The position numbers and the translations under genes were made by a program. The notes below the pieces were generated by a model that was not told the DNA's origin, did no database searches, and saw only the letters and a program-made list of their open reading frames with translations. Below, in pieces: positions 48,015 through 55,791 of a stretch of DNA of 64,000 nt. Source of the DNA: Vibrio genomosp. F10 str. ZF-129 (GTDB lineage: Bacteria > Pseudomonadota > Gammaproteobacteria > Enterobacterales > Vibrionaceae); the NCBI RefSeq assembly GCF_000287055.2, contig NZ_AJYQ02000094.1, positions 1 to 64,000 on the forward strand, written 5' to 3'. The first letter of the stretch is position 1. Every line of letters starts with the position of its first letter.

Positions 48015-51000
48015 ATGTATTCACTAATTGATGCCGCATTGTCTCGTACTCGGACAATGATGAGTCTGCTGATACTGATACTTATTGCCGGAGCTGGCAC
48101 TTACGTTACGATTCCCAAAGAATCGAGCCCTGATATCACCATTCCAATCATTTATGTTTCTATTGGCCACCAAGGTATATCACCGTCGGATGCCGAGCGA
48201 TTGTTGGTCAGACCAATAGAGCAAGAGCTTCGAGCGATTGAAGGGGTGAAGGAAATGACCTCAACCGCTTCGGAAGGTCATGGTTCTGTTACGTTAGAAT
48301 TTAATGTTGGAGCGGATTTAGCCAAGGCTATGGCCGATGTTCGCGATGCGGTTGATCTTGCCAAACCTAAATTGCCAGCAGACAGTGATGAGCCGACGGT
48401 CAACGAGGTAACTTTAGCGTCTGAAGAGCCGGCCCTTTCGGTTGTACTTTATGGAACGGTCCCTGAGCGTACGATTGTGCAAATTGGTCGTGAGCTGCGT
48501 GACAAGCTAGAAAGCTACCGACAAGTGCTCGAAGTTGATATTGCGGGTGATCGCGATGACATTGTTGAGATCATCGTCGATCCGTTATTAATGGAAAGTT
48601 ACGGGCTTGATCAAGCCGATATCTATAATCTTATTGCTCTGAACAATAAAGTGGTTGCCGCGGGTTTTGTTGATACGGGGTATGGCCGATTCTCAGTCAA
48701 AGTGCCTTCGGTATTTGATTCACTTAAAGATGTCTTAGAGTTACCAGTAAAGGTGGATGGGAAACAAGTCATCACTTTCGGTGATGTAGCAACAGTGCGA
48801 CGCGCTTTTCGAGATCCAGAAAGTTACGCGCGTTTAGACGGCAAGTCTGCGGTGATTTTGGATGTTAAGAAACGAGCCGGTGAAAATATTATCGATACGG
48901 TCGCCCTTGTTAAAGCCGTAATGACGGAAGCACAGAATCGTCCTGAGTGGCCAAACAACTTGTTGGTTAAATACACGTGGGATCAATCGAAAGACGTTAA
49001 GCAGATGCTTAATGATCTTCAAAATAATATTCTCTCTGCGATTATTTTGGTAGTGATCGTTATCATTGCCATTTTAGGTGTACGCACCGCACTTTTGGTG
49101 GGTATCTCCATTCCAGGATCCTTTTTAACCGGTTTGCTGGTCTTGTCGTTATTTGGTCTGACGATCAATATTGTTGTGCTGTTCTCACTGATCATGGCGG
49201 TTGGCATGCTGGTGGATGGTGCGATCGTTGTGACAGAATTTGCTGATAGGCGAATGCAGGAAGGGGCACCAAGAAGACAAGCGTATCGTGAAGCGGCGAA
49301 GCGAATGTCGTGGCCTATCATTGCTTCCACGGCAACAACACTTGCGGCTTTTGCTCCGTTACTATTTTGGCCCGATATTACTGGTGAATTTATGAAGTAC
49401 TTGCCACTGACGTTGATAGCGACTCTATCAGCATCACTGGTTATGGCTTTGTTATTTGTTCCTGTCCTGGGTGGTTTGATTGGCAAGCCGCAAAATGTCA
49501 CCAGTGCCAGTCGTCAAAAGATGGTGGCATTACATGACGGTGATTTCGATAAAGCGGAAGGATTGACGAAGCTCTACTACCGAACTTTGGCTATCGCAAT
49601 CAAGCATCCATTGAAGATTTTACTTTGTGCGATTCTTTTGTCCGTAGGGGTAGGGTTTACTTACTCGAAAGCCGGTTTAGGTGCAGAATTCTTCCCTGAA
49701 GTGGATCCGCCATTTTTTACCGTCAAAGTTCGTTCATTTGGCGATCTCTCGATTAATGAGAAAGATGTCATTATGAAAGAGATCGAAACGGTGATGTTGG
49801 GTAACGATGAGTTTGAAAGTGTTTACACTAAAACAGGTGGAACTGAAGAGATCGGTCAAATTCAGATAACGCCTGTGGACTGGCAATATCGACGTCCGGT
49901 AAAAGATATTATCGAAGAGTTAAAACTCACGACCGATCAATTTGCCGGTGTTGAAATCGAATACAAGTTCCCTGATGCGGGGCCTCCTGTGGCTCATGAT
50001 CTCGTTATCGAGATGTCTGCGCGAATTCCTGATGAATTAGATTCAGCGGCTAAAATGGTACGCCACTGGGCTGATAATAATCCGGCGTTTACCAATATCA
50101 GTGACAGTTCTAGTAAAGATGGTATTGATTGGAGAATTGATATTCGGCGAGATGATGCTTCTCGTTTTGGTGCCGATGCGACGGTTGTAGGTAATACGGT
50201 TCAGTTTGTGACTAATGGTCTTAAAATTGGTGACTACTTACCCGATGACGCGAATGAAGAGGTGGATATTCTGGTTCGTTATCCAGAAGATAAGCGTGAC
50301 ATTGGCCGATTCGATCAGCTCAGAGTGAAGACGGCGGCAGGGCTTGTGCCTATTACCAATTTCGCTCAAATCGTTCCCGATCATAAGCAAGATACTATTC
50401 AGCGTGTTGATGGTCATCGAATCATCAACATTATGGCTGATATTGGCGAGGGGTATAATTTAGCGCTGGAGCTGCCTAAAATCGAGCAAGCGATTAACGA
50501 ACTGGGCTTACCTAACGGGGTTGAATTCAAAATCCGTGGTCAAAATGAAGAGCAAGAAAACTCTTCAGCCTTCCTGCAAAATGCCTTTATTGTGGCACTT
50601 GCTGTTATGGCGCTGATTTTGGTGACGCAGTTCAACAGCTTTTATCAGGCTTTCTTGATTCTAAGTGCCGTGCTCTTTTCTACCGTGGGCGTCTTTGCTG
50701 GGCTACTTATTTTCCAAAGACCATTTGGCATTGTGATGTCAGGAATTGGTGTCATTGCGTTGGCTGGTATTGTGGTGAACAACAATATTGTATTGATTGA
50801 CACCTTTAATCAGTTAGTTAAACGCGGCCTGAGCCGACAAGAAGCGATCTTACGTACTGGTGTACAACGTCTGCGACCTGTATTACTGACAACTGTAACC
50901 ACCATTTTAGGGCTATTACCTATGGTGCTGGAAATGAACATCGATCTTGTGAATCAAAAGGTTGAGTTTGGAGCACCGAGTACACAGTGGTGGTCTCAGT

Positions 51001-51125
51001 TGGCGACAGCGGTTGCGGGTGGGTTGACGTTTGCTACCGTCTTAACCTTAGTGTTGACCCCATGTCTACTTATGCTGGGTAAAAAGCACAAGCTAGAAGA
51101 GAAAGAGCCAGAACCGACCGAGTGA
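48015..51125 (+). CDS. RND efflux pump, inner-membrane permease (HAE-type)
   Basis: Large resistance-nodulation-division pump, 1036 residues with twelve membrane segments and two big periplasmic loops. Landmarks are the N-terminal PKESSPDITIPIIYVS (in place of P(Q/E)YPxIxxPxI of AcrB) and the fourth helix AVGMLVDGAIVVTEFADRRM. The AcrB proton-relay pair D407/D408 corresponds here to D401/G402, and AcrB K940 to N922 (VVNNNIVLID), so only one relay residue is kept. This pattern is known to me from other VexK/TriC-like pumps. Substrates cannot be named. Two hairpins follow; the second is a terminator. Confidence 0.93.
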   Translation: MYSLIDAALSRTRTMMSLLILILIAGAGTYVTIPKESSPDITIPIIYVSIGHQGISPSDAERLLVRPIEQELRAIEGVKEMTSTASEGHGSVTLEFNVGADLAKAMADVRDAVDLAKPKLPADSDEPTVNEVTLASEEPALSVVLYGTVPERTIVQIGRELRDKLESYRQVLEVDIAGDRDDIVEIIVDPLLMESYGLDQADIYNLIALNNKVVAAGFVDTGYGRFSVKVPSVFDSLKDVLELPVKVDGKQVITFGDVATVRRAFRDPESYARLDGKSAVILDVKKRAGENIIDTVALVKAVMTEAQNRPEWPNNLLVKYTWDQSKDVKQMLNDLQNNILSAIILVVIVIIAILGVRTALLVGISIPGSFLTGLLVLSLFGLTINIVVLFSLIMAVGMLVDGAIVVTEFADRRMQEGAPRRQAYREAAKRMSWPIIASTATTLAAFAPLLFWPDITGEFMKYLPLTLIATLSASLVMALLFVPVLGGLIGKPQNVTSASRQKMVALHDGDFDKAEGLTKLYYRTLAIAIKHPLKILLCAILLSVGVGFTYSKAGLGAEFFPEVDPPFFTVKVRSFGDLSINEKDVIMKEIETVMLGNDEFESVYTKTGGTEEIGQIQITPVDWQYRRPVKDIIEELKLTTDQFAGVEIEYKFPDAGPPVAHDLVIEMSARIPDELDSAAKMVRHWADNNPAFTNISDSSSKDGIDWRIDIRRDDASRFGADATVVGNTVQFVTNGLKIGDYLPDDANEEVDILVRYPEDKRDIGRFDQLRVKTAAGLVPITNFAQIVPDHKQDTIQRVDGHRIINIMADIGEGYNLALELPKIEQAINELGLPNGVEFKIRGQNEEQENSSAFLQNAFIVALAVMALILVTQFNSFYQAFLILSAVLFSTVGVFAGLLIFQRPFGIVMSGIGVIALAGIVVNNNIVLIDTFNQLVKRGLSRQEAILRTGVQRLRPVLLTTVTTILGLLPMVLEMNIDLVNQKVEFGAPSTQWWSQLATAVAGGLTFATVLTLVLTPCLLMLGKKHKLEEKEPEPTE

Positions 51126-51144
51126 GTTGATGAGGGCAAGTAAC

Positions 51145-51177
51145 CTGTATTGATGCCGGAACCAAGCGTCAATACAG
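51145..51177. repeat. Hairpin after the RND pump gene
   Basis: CTGTATTGA and TCAATACAG form a 9-bp stem with a 15-base loop, 20 bases after the stop and without a T run. A second, T-tailed hairpin follows at 51234. Confidence 0.7.
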
Positions 51178-51233
51178 CCAAACCATTTTCCTATCTTAAA
51201 GACGGATAGTAAATAGTAATAGCGGTATTAACG

Positions 51234-51266
51234 AAAAACCCATCAATGGTAATTGATGGGTTTTTT
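51234..51266. terminator. Bidirectional terminator between RND operon and M23 peptidase gene
   Basis: AAAACCCATCAAT and ATTGATGGGTTTT pair as a 13-bp stem with a 4-base loop, followed by T on both strands (convergent genes), so it can serve both. Confidence 0.92.
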
Positions 51267-51329
51267 ATTGGGTAAAGGGATCGTGGCTAACTCAGGGCCT
51301 AAACGAGCAACGGTAACTTAAGCGGGCAA

Positions 51330-52625
51330 CTAATTATGACTAGCAAAAAGAAGTTCACTGTAACGGTCTAGTTTTGCTAATCGTACCTCAGCATTGGCTA
51401 TAAAGGTCGCTTTCGCTTTACCCGTTAGCGATTTAGATTCAGGAAGCTTCACGGTACGAGCGTTTTTATGTACCCCGTTCACAAGAAACTCATAGTGCAA
51501 GTGAGGGCCAGTAACGCGCCCGGTTCCACCCAATGTTCCTATGGTTTGCCCTTGCTTTACTCGATCGCCTGTCTTCACTCTTCTTTTTTGGAGGTGCAGG
51601 TATTTAGTGATGTAGGTGTTGCTATGACGAATGAAGACATAATTACCGTTGAACTGGTTATAACTCGATTTTTGAACAATACCATCACCAGCAGCCCAGA
51701 TTGGCGTGCCGACAGGTGCCGCGTAGTCGGTTCCTCTGTGAGCTCTTACTTTACCTGTGACTGGGTGGCGACGATTAGGGTTAAAGTTCGATGTTACCCG
51801 ACGAAAATCGACAGGCGATCGTAAGAATGCTTTTTTCATCGCTCTGCCATTTTCATCGTAATAGTTTCCGGTATTGTCATCCAAAATAGCGGTAAAGGTA
51901 TCGCCTTGGTTTTTGAATATAGCGGCAATAATCTTACCTCTACCGATGACTTCACCTTCCACGACCTGTTCCTGATAAAGCATCTTAAATTGGTCGCCAC
52001 TGCGTATATCCAGTGCGAAGTCGATGTCCCAACCAAAGATCCCGGCTAACTCCATGATTTGGTTAGCAGTTAAGCCAGCATTGACACCTGCATTCCAGAA
52101 GTTAGAGGTAATGTCCGCTTCGGCGTAGTTGTACTGATACTGAAGTTCTTTTTTATCAAACGTAGATTCAAACCCGTCACTTGTTTTGGAAACGATAAAG
52201 GTTTCGTAAGCACTGAGTTTTCGTTTCAATTGAACCAATTCATTGTTTTCATCAAAACCAAATTGAAAGACATCACCAGGTTTAATGCGAGTGAGTTGTT
52301 TCTCTATATCATCATTGGTGGTGGTCAATTGATAGAGAAGGCGAGAAGAGAGGCCGAGCCTTTGAAATAAAATAGCCGCACTTTCGCCAGATCCAATCGT
52401 ATGTTTCTCCCAGCGTAATACAGCAGAAGGAGAAATAGACGCACCTGGAGAAAGTGCCTCGGCATTCATCGTGAGCGGATAATGCCGGCCTATCTCGTAG
52501 GTGTTTTTCTCCTGACGTAAATCTTTAGGATCGGGAAGAAAGAAAATAGCAATGGCCACAATGGCACTAAAAAAGGCAATTAGCGCTCGGTGAACCCATG
52601 GAAGACGATTGAAAATAGACAGCAT
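51330..52625 (-). CDS. M23 family peptidoglycan endopeptidase (ShyC-like)
   Basis: Zinc endopeptidase that cuts peptidoglycan cross-links during growth. The 431 residues have an N-terminal membrane anchor (about 14-31), an OapA/LysM-like region with IGSGESAAILFQRLGLSSRLLYQL, and the C-terminal LytM domain (about 280-405) with HRGTDYAAPVGTP (H and D zinc ligands) and HLHYEF (HxH). All ligands are present. By location beside tyrS it corresponds to what I recall as ShyC of V. cholerae; naming is from memory. It is divergent to tyrS with a 129-base gap. Confidence 0.88.
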   Translation of the reverse strand: MLSIFNRLPWVHRALIAFFSAIVAIAIFFLPDPKDLRQEKNTYEIGRHYPLTMNAEALSPGASISPSAVLRWEKHTIGSGESAAILFQRLGLSSRLLYQLTTTNDDIEKQLTRIKPGDVFQFGFDENNELVQLKRKLSAYETFIVSKTSDGFESTFDKKELQYQYNYAEADITSNFWNAGVNAGLTANQIMELAGIFGWDIDFALDIRSGDQFKMLYQEQVVEGEVIGRGKIIAAIFKNQGDTFTAILDDNTGNYYDENGRAMKKAFLRSPVDFRRVTSNFNPNRRHPVTGKVRAHRGTDYAAPVGTPIWAAGDGIVQKSSYNQFNGNYVFIRHSNTYITKYLHLQKRRVKTGDRVKQGQTIGTLGGTGRVTGPHLHYEFLVNGVHKNARTVKLPESKSLTGKAKATFIANAEVRLAKLDRYSELLFASHN

Positions 52626-52754
52626 TTTAGCGTTCGTTCTATAAAAGTGAATAAAATAGCTAGCTGTTTAGTCTAACTGGTTTCAAAAAACATCGCTATT
52701 CGCGTAAGATGGCAAACTATAAAATTTTTGCCAAATCTGTGGGAGTGAACAAGA

Positions 52755-53942
52755 ATGGCGAGTATCGAAGCTGCATTGGCAGAAATAAAACGTGGTGTTG
52801 ACGAATTAATTCCAGAAGAAGAGTTAATTGCGAAGCTAAAAGAGAACCGACCACTAAGAATTAAACTGGGTGCGGATCCAACGGCGCCTGATATCCACTT
52901 GGGCCACACCGTTATCTTAAATAAACTGCGCGCGTTCCAAGAGCTAGGCCATGACGTGACTTTCTTGATTGGCGACTTTACAGGGATGGTTGGTGATCCA
53001 ACGGGCAAAAATACAACTCGCCCGCCACTGACTCGTGAAGATGTCCTTCGCAATGCGGAAACGTATAAAGAACAGGTGTTCAAAATTCTCGATCCAGCAA
53101 AAACCAAAATTCAGTTTAACTCTGAGTGGTTATCTGAGCTGGGCGCGGAAGGTATGATTCGTCTTGCCTCAAACTTAACGGTTGCTCGTATGCTTGAGCG
53201 TGACGACTTTAAAAAGCGTTATGCAGGTGGTCAGCCAATTGCGATTCATGAATTTATGTACCCACTACTGCAAGGTTACGACTCTGTGGCAATGGAAACA
53301 GACGTTGAATTGGGCGGTACGGATCAGAAGTTTAACCTGCTAATGGGTCGTGAGCTTCAAAAAGGTCACGGTCAGAAACCACAAGTTGTGTTGACGATGC
53401 CTCTACTTGTCGGCTTAGATGGCGAGAAAAAGATGTCTAAATCTGCCCACAACTACATCGGTGTAAGCGAAGCACCGAGTGAGATGTTCGGTAAGATCAT
53501 GTCTATTTCAGATGTACTGATGTGGAGCTATTACGAGCTTCTGTCTTTCCGTCCATTAGAAGAAATTGAGCAGTTTAAAGCGGATGTTGAAGCAGGGAAA
53601 AACCCTCGTGATATTAAGGTACTTCTTGCCAAAGAGATCATTGCGCGTTTCCACTCTGAAGCAGATGCAGATGCAGCCGAGCAAGAGTTTGTTAACCGAT
53701 TTGCTAAGAATCAAATTCCTGATGAAATGCCTGAGTTTACCTTCGAAGCGGGATTACCGGTCAGCAATATTCTAAAAGAAGCAGGCCTTTGTGCATCAAC
53801 GTCAGATGCGATGCGTATGGTTAAGCAGGGCGCAGCTAAGATTGAAGGTGCGAAAGTAGCAGACGCTAAGTTCGCTCCGGAAGTAGGTACTTACGTATTC
53901 CAAGTGGGCAAGCGTAAGTTTGCTCGTATTACCATCGCGTAA
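52755..53942 (+). CDS. tyrS: Tyrosyl-tRNA synthetase
   Basis: Charges tRNA(Tyr). The 395 residues have the class I HIGH motif as HLGH (in [10 protein letters not shown]) and KMSKS in [13 protein letters not shown]; an S4 RNA-binding domain lies at the end (about 330-395). The shorter length and HLGH fit the TyrZ-like branch rather than the 424-residue E. coli TyrS. ATG 52755 has GGGAG upstream. A terminator follows that overlaps the 3' end of the convergent gene. Confidence 0.96.
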   Translation: MASIEAALAEIKRGVDELIPEEELIAKLKENRPLRIKLGADPTAPDIHLGHTVILNKLRAFQELGHDVTFLIGDFTGMVGDPTGKNTTRPPLTREDVLRNAETYKEQVFKILDPAKTKIQFNSEWLSELGAEGMIRLASNLTVARMLERDDFKKRYAGGQPIAIHEFMYPLLQGYDSVAMETDVELGGTDQKFNLLMGRELQKGHGQKPQVVLTMPLLVGLDGEKKMSKSAHNYIGVSEAPSEMFGKIMSISDVLMWSYYELLSFRPLEEIEQFKADVEAGKNPRDIKVLLAKEIIARFHSEADADAAEQEFVNRFAKNQIPDEMPEFTFEAGLPVSNILKEAGLCASTSDAMRMVKQGAAKIEGAKVADAKFAPEVGTYVFQVGKRKFARITIA

Positions 53943-53976
53943 ACTGTGCGATAGCAATACGTAGATAGTGATAGAT

Positions 53977-53999
53977 AAGCGCCTTAGGGCGCTTTTTTT
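53977..53999 (+). terminator. tyrS terminator
   Basis: AAGCGCC and GGCGCTT form a 7-bp stem with a 4-base loop and a T run; it overlaps the stop codon of the convergent DUF454 gene. Confidence 0.88.
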
Positions 54000-54400
54000 G
54001 TGCAGGTTTTAAACCGTAAGATAAACCAGGTCTCAAATAGTAACAGTGTGATGATCGCATATTGCCAGTGCGTGCCATAAGCGATGAAGTATAAAACGCT
54101 GCCCATAGAGAGCCAGATAACAACCAGAGATTGTGTTTTTTCTGTCGGAGTAAGCCCCTGATTTTCTTTTAATCTGCGAGCGAGAGTACCGAGTCTTGGG
54201 TGATTGAGAAGCCATTGTTGAAATTTGGGTGAAGCCGAACCAAAACAATAAAGAGCCAGCAAGATAAAAGGAACAGTCGGCAGTAGTGGGACGGTTACGC
54301 CAATGGTTCCAAGAATCACACTGGTCCACCCTATACAGATGTAGCCTTTGCGTTTTATGTACGCTTTGGAAAGTGGGCGACGTTTCCTTTCATCTGTCAT
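53984..54400 (-). CDS. DUF454 family inner-membrane protein (YbaN-like)
   Basis: Small membrane protein, 138 residues, of the YbaN/DUF454 family; function unknown. A basic N-terminus (MTDERKRRPLSK) is followed by membrane segments at about 21-50 (YICIGWTSVILGTIGVTVPLLPTVPFILLALYCF, with the family PLLPTTPF-like motif), then a FQQWLLNHPRLG-type amphipathic region, and two more segments near 95-128. No partner gene is next to it. Confidence 0.82.
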   Translation of the reverse strand: MTDERKRRPLSKAYIKRKGYICIGWTSVILGTIGVTVPLLPTVPFILLALYCFGSASPKFQQWLLNHPRLGTLARRLKENQGLTPTEKTQSLVVIWLSMGSVLYFIAYGTHWQYAIITLLLFETWFILRFKTCTKKAP

Positions 54401-54585
54401 TATTCACCTAGCATATTGTTTGGTTATTGTTATTAGAGTATGGGATGAAACAATTTGAATTGGCAATGAATCAACCATGAATTTTTAAGTGAAAAAGAGA
54501 AATAATCGAAATTTAGCTGACCTGTTTGCATAGGTTTGATACCATTTGCCCCGCTGCTGTTAGAGCAGTTTATTCGGAGCTAACT

Positions 54586-54630
54586 ATGAACAATACCGAC
54601 CATCCTCCTAGTATGAAGGGAGAAAAGTAA
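54586..54630 (+). CDS. Putative leader peptide of the mgtE-like gene
   Basis: A 14-codon ORF (MNNTDHPPSMKGEK) starts at ATG 54586 with CGGAG seven bases upstream and stops at 54628. It contains an Asp and a Pro-Pro, a type of nascent sequence that can slow or destabilise ribosomes; MgtL of the E. coli and Salmonella mgtA leader uses a related trick for Mg2+ sensing (known). Its codons overlap both arms of two competing stems. The first 11 bases repeat exactly at the mgtE N-terminus (54838). Confidence 0.55.
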   Translation: MNNTDHPPSMKGEK

Positions 54631-54705
54631 CCACTTCGGTATTGGCGATCTCCGCACCTACCTTTGTGGTAGGGCATGTTTCATCTTCCCCCTGTATTTT
54701 TCTCC
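54591..54705 (+). promoter_or_regulatory. Mutually exclusive stems in the mgtE leader
   Basis: CAATACCG (54591-54598) is complementary to CGGTATTG (54637-54644), and GGAGAAAA (54619-54626) to TTTTCTCC (54698-54705). The second pair crosses the first, so only one can form unless a pseudoknot does. The leader ORF covers both 5' arms, so ribosome position could decide which stem forms. The pairs are seen; the switch is inferred. Confidence 0.6.
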
Positions 54706-54727
54706 ATCTCTTTCTAGACACCATAAG

Positions 54728-54758
54728 CTTGCAACGCATTTGTGTTGTAGGGTTTTTT
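54728..54758 (+). terminator. Terminator in the mgtE leader
   Basis: CTTGCAACGC and GTGTTGTAGG form a 10-bp stem (with three G-T pairs) around ATTT, followed by one G and six T residues. It lies about 70 bases before the mgtE ATG, so it would work as an attenuator. Confidence 0.65.
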
Positions 54759-54828
54759 ATCGCTTTTAACAATAGCTATAAACACTTATGCGTGATGGTC
54801 GTTACCTTTGCCAATCGGGAGATTCGCC

Positions 54829-55674
54829 ATGACGGTAATGAACAATACTTACATTGAAGACACACCTCACTTTTCTCATGAAGAGATTGGTGCTGCGCGT
54901 AACGCTTTTTTGCAATATGACCAAGAGAAGCAGTTACATCTTTTAACGGTCATGCCCATTGAAGAAGCGGTGGCGATATTGCATCACTGCTCTGTGGGTT
55001 ATGTGCAACAACTTATCAGTTTGCTAGAAGGGGAAGGGAACGACAAACGAGCCAGACACTACGCTCACCAGCTGGGCATGATTCATTCGGAAGTGGAAAC
55101 GGCTGAAGGATACTTAACCACCAGTGTGATGGAGCATGTTAAGCAACGTATTGGTTGGATCATTGCTCTGGCTTTATTGGGCATTGTGTCAGGTTTAATC
55201 ATTGCACAATATGAAGATACATTGAGTCAGTTGGTATTACTGGCGATATACATGCCGGTTATCGCTGCTGCGGGTGGCAATACTGGGACTCAAGCTGCAA
55301 CCCTAGTCATTCGAGCTCTAGCTACCGGAGAGCTTAAAAAAAGACAATGGTTAGCGGTACTTTGGAAAGAAAGTCGTGTGGCCGTTTGTTTGGCCTTGGC
55401 GATTTCCATTGTGATGGTTGGTCGAATCCTGCTGTTTAGCGATCCGGCGTCTGCAGGTGGCTTTGACCTAAATGTCATTGCACTGGCGATTGCTGTTGCG
55501 CTGTTTATTCAGGTGACCTTATCAACCACACTCGGTGGTGTGTTACCTATCGTAGCAAGAGCCGTTAAGCTCGATCCTGCGGTTCTAGTTAGCCCGGTAC
55601 TCGCGTCAATTGTCGATATTTCAGGAATGTGGATCTATTTCACTGTCGTGAATTATTTTCTAGGTATTGCCTAA
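54829..55674 (+). CDS. MgtE-like magnesium transporter lacking CBS domains
   Basis: Member of the MgtE family. ATG 54829 is chosen because GGGAG precedes it by 7 bases; a TTG at 54808 and an ATG at 54838 are possible. In 281 residues: a reduced N-terminal helical domain (about 1-110), then a short linker and five membrane segments (about 120-281) with the family stretch MPVIAAAGGNTGTQAATLVIRALATGEL that lines the pore, and SPVLASIVDISGMWIYF at the end with an acidic pore residue. Full-length MgtE (about 450 residues) has a CBS pair between the domains that senses Mg2+; it is missing here. Magnesium as substrate is inferred. The leader upstream may supply the regulation that CBS normally gives. 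Confidence 0.8.
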   Translation: MTVMNNTYIEDTPHFSHEEIGAARNAFLQYDQEKQLHLLTVMPIEEAVAILHHCSVGYVQQLISLLEGEGNDKRARHYAHQLGMIHSEVETAEGYLTTSVMEHVKQRIGWIIALALLGIVSGLIIAQYEDTLSQLVLLAIYMPVIAAAGGNTGTQAATLVIRALATGELKKRQWLAVLWKESRVAVCLALAISIVMVGRILLFSDPASAGGFDLNVIALAIAVALFIQVTLSTTLGGVLPIVARAVKLDPAVLVSPVLASIVDISGMWIYFTVVNYFLGIA

Positions 55675-55696
55675 GAATGGTAAGACCTTAATACGC

Positions 55697-55753
55697 ATTT
55701 AGCCCTTATTGCTTTGTTTATCTATTGTAGGACGAGACAAGCAAGGGCTAAAT
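55697..55753. repeat. Long inverted repeat between mgtE-like gene and dacB
   Basis: ATTTAGCCCTT (55697-55707) and AAGGGCTAAAT (55743-55753) are perfectly complementary; GCTT (55711-55714) and AAGC (55739-55742) extend the stem inward after a 3-base bulge. The genes converge here, yet no T run follows, so it is a possible weak terminator or mRNA end stabiliser. Confidence 0.75.
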
Positions 55754-55791
55754 ACGATTCCTGGTTAAACTTAAAAGTAAGGTTCACCTTG

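Larger units (their letters stand above)
54401..54828. other. Intergenic region with mgtE leader
   Basis: About 430 bases between the divergent DUF454 and mgtE-like genes. The first 150 bases are AT-rich with no gene that I recognise. From 54554 on it becomes an organised leader, described under the leader peptide, antiterminator stems and terminator: a CTGCT/AGCAG hairpin (54554-54568), a leader ORF, two 8-bp complementary pairs that cannot both form, a CCTACC/GGTAGG hairpin (54657-54673 region) and a T-tailed stem. It ends at the mgtE ribosome site. Confidence 0.6.

Noticed and set aside
53929..54329. Additional minus-strand frames inside the DUF454 gene
   Set aside because: They are out-of-frame readings of a gene with clear family similarity.
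54642..54857. A 71-codon frame in the mgtE leader region
   Set aside because: It lacks a ribosome site, runs through the terminator and the mgtE start in another frame, and its composition does not look like a protein; the leader elements explain the sequence better.
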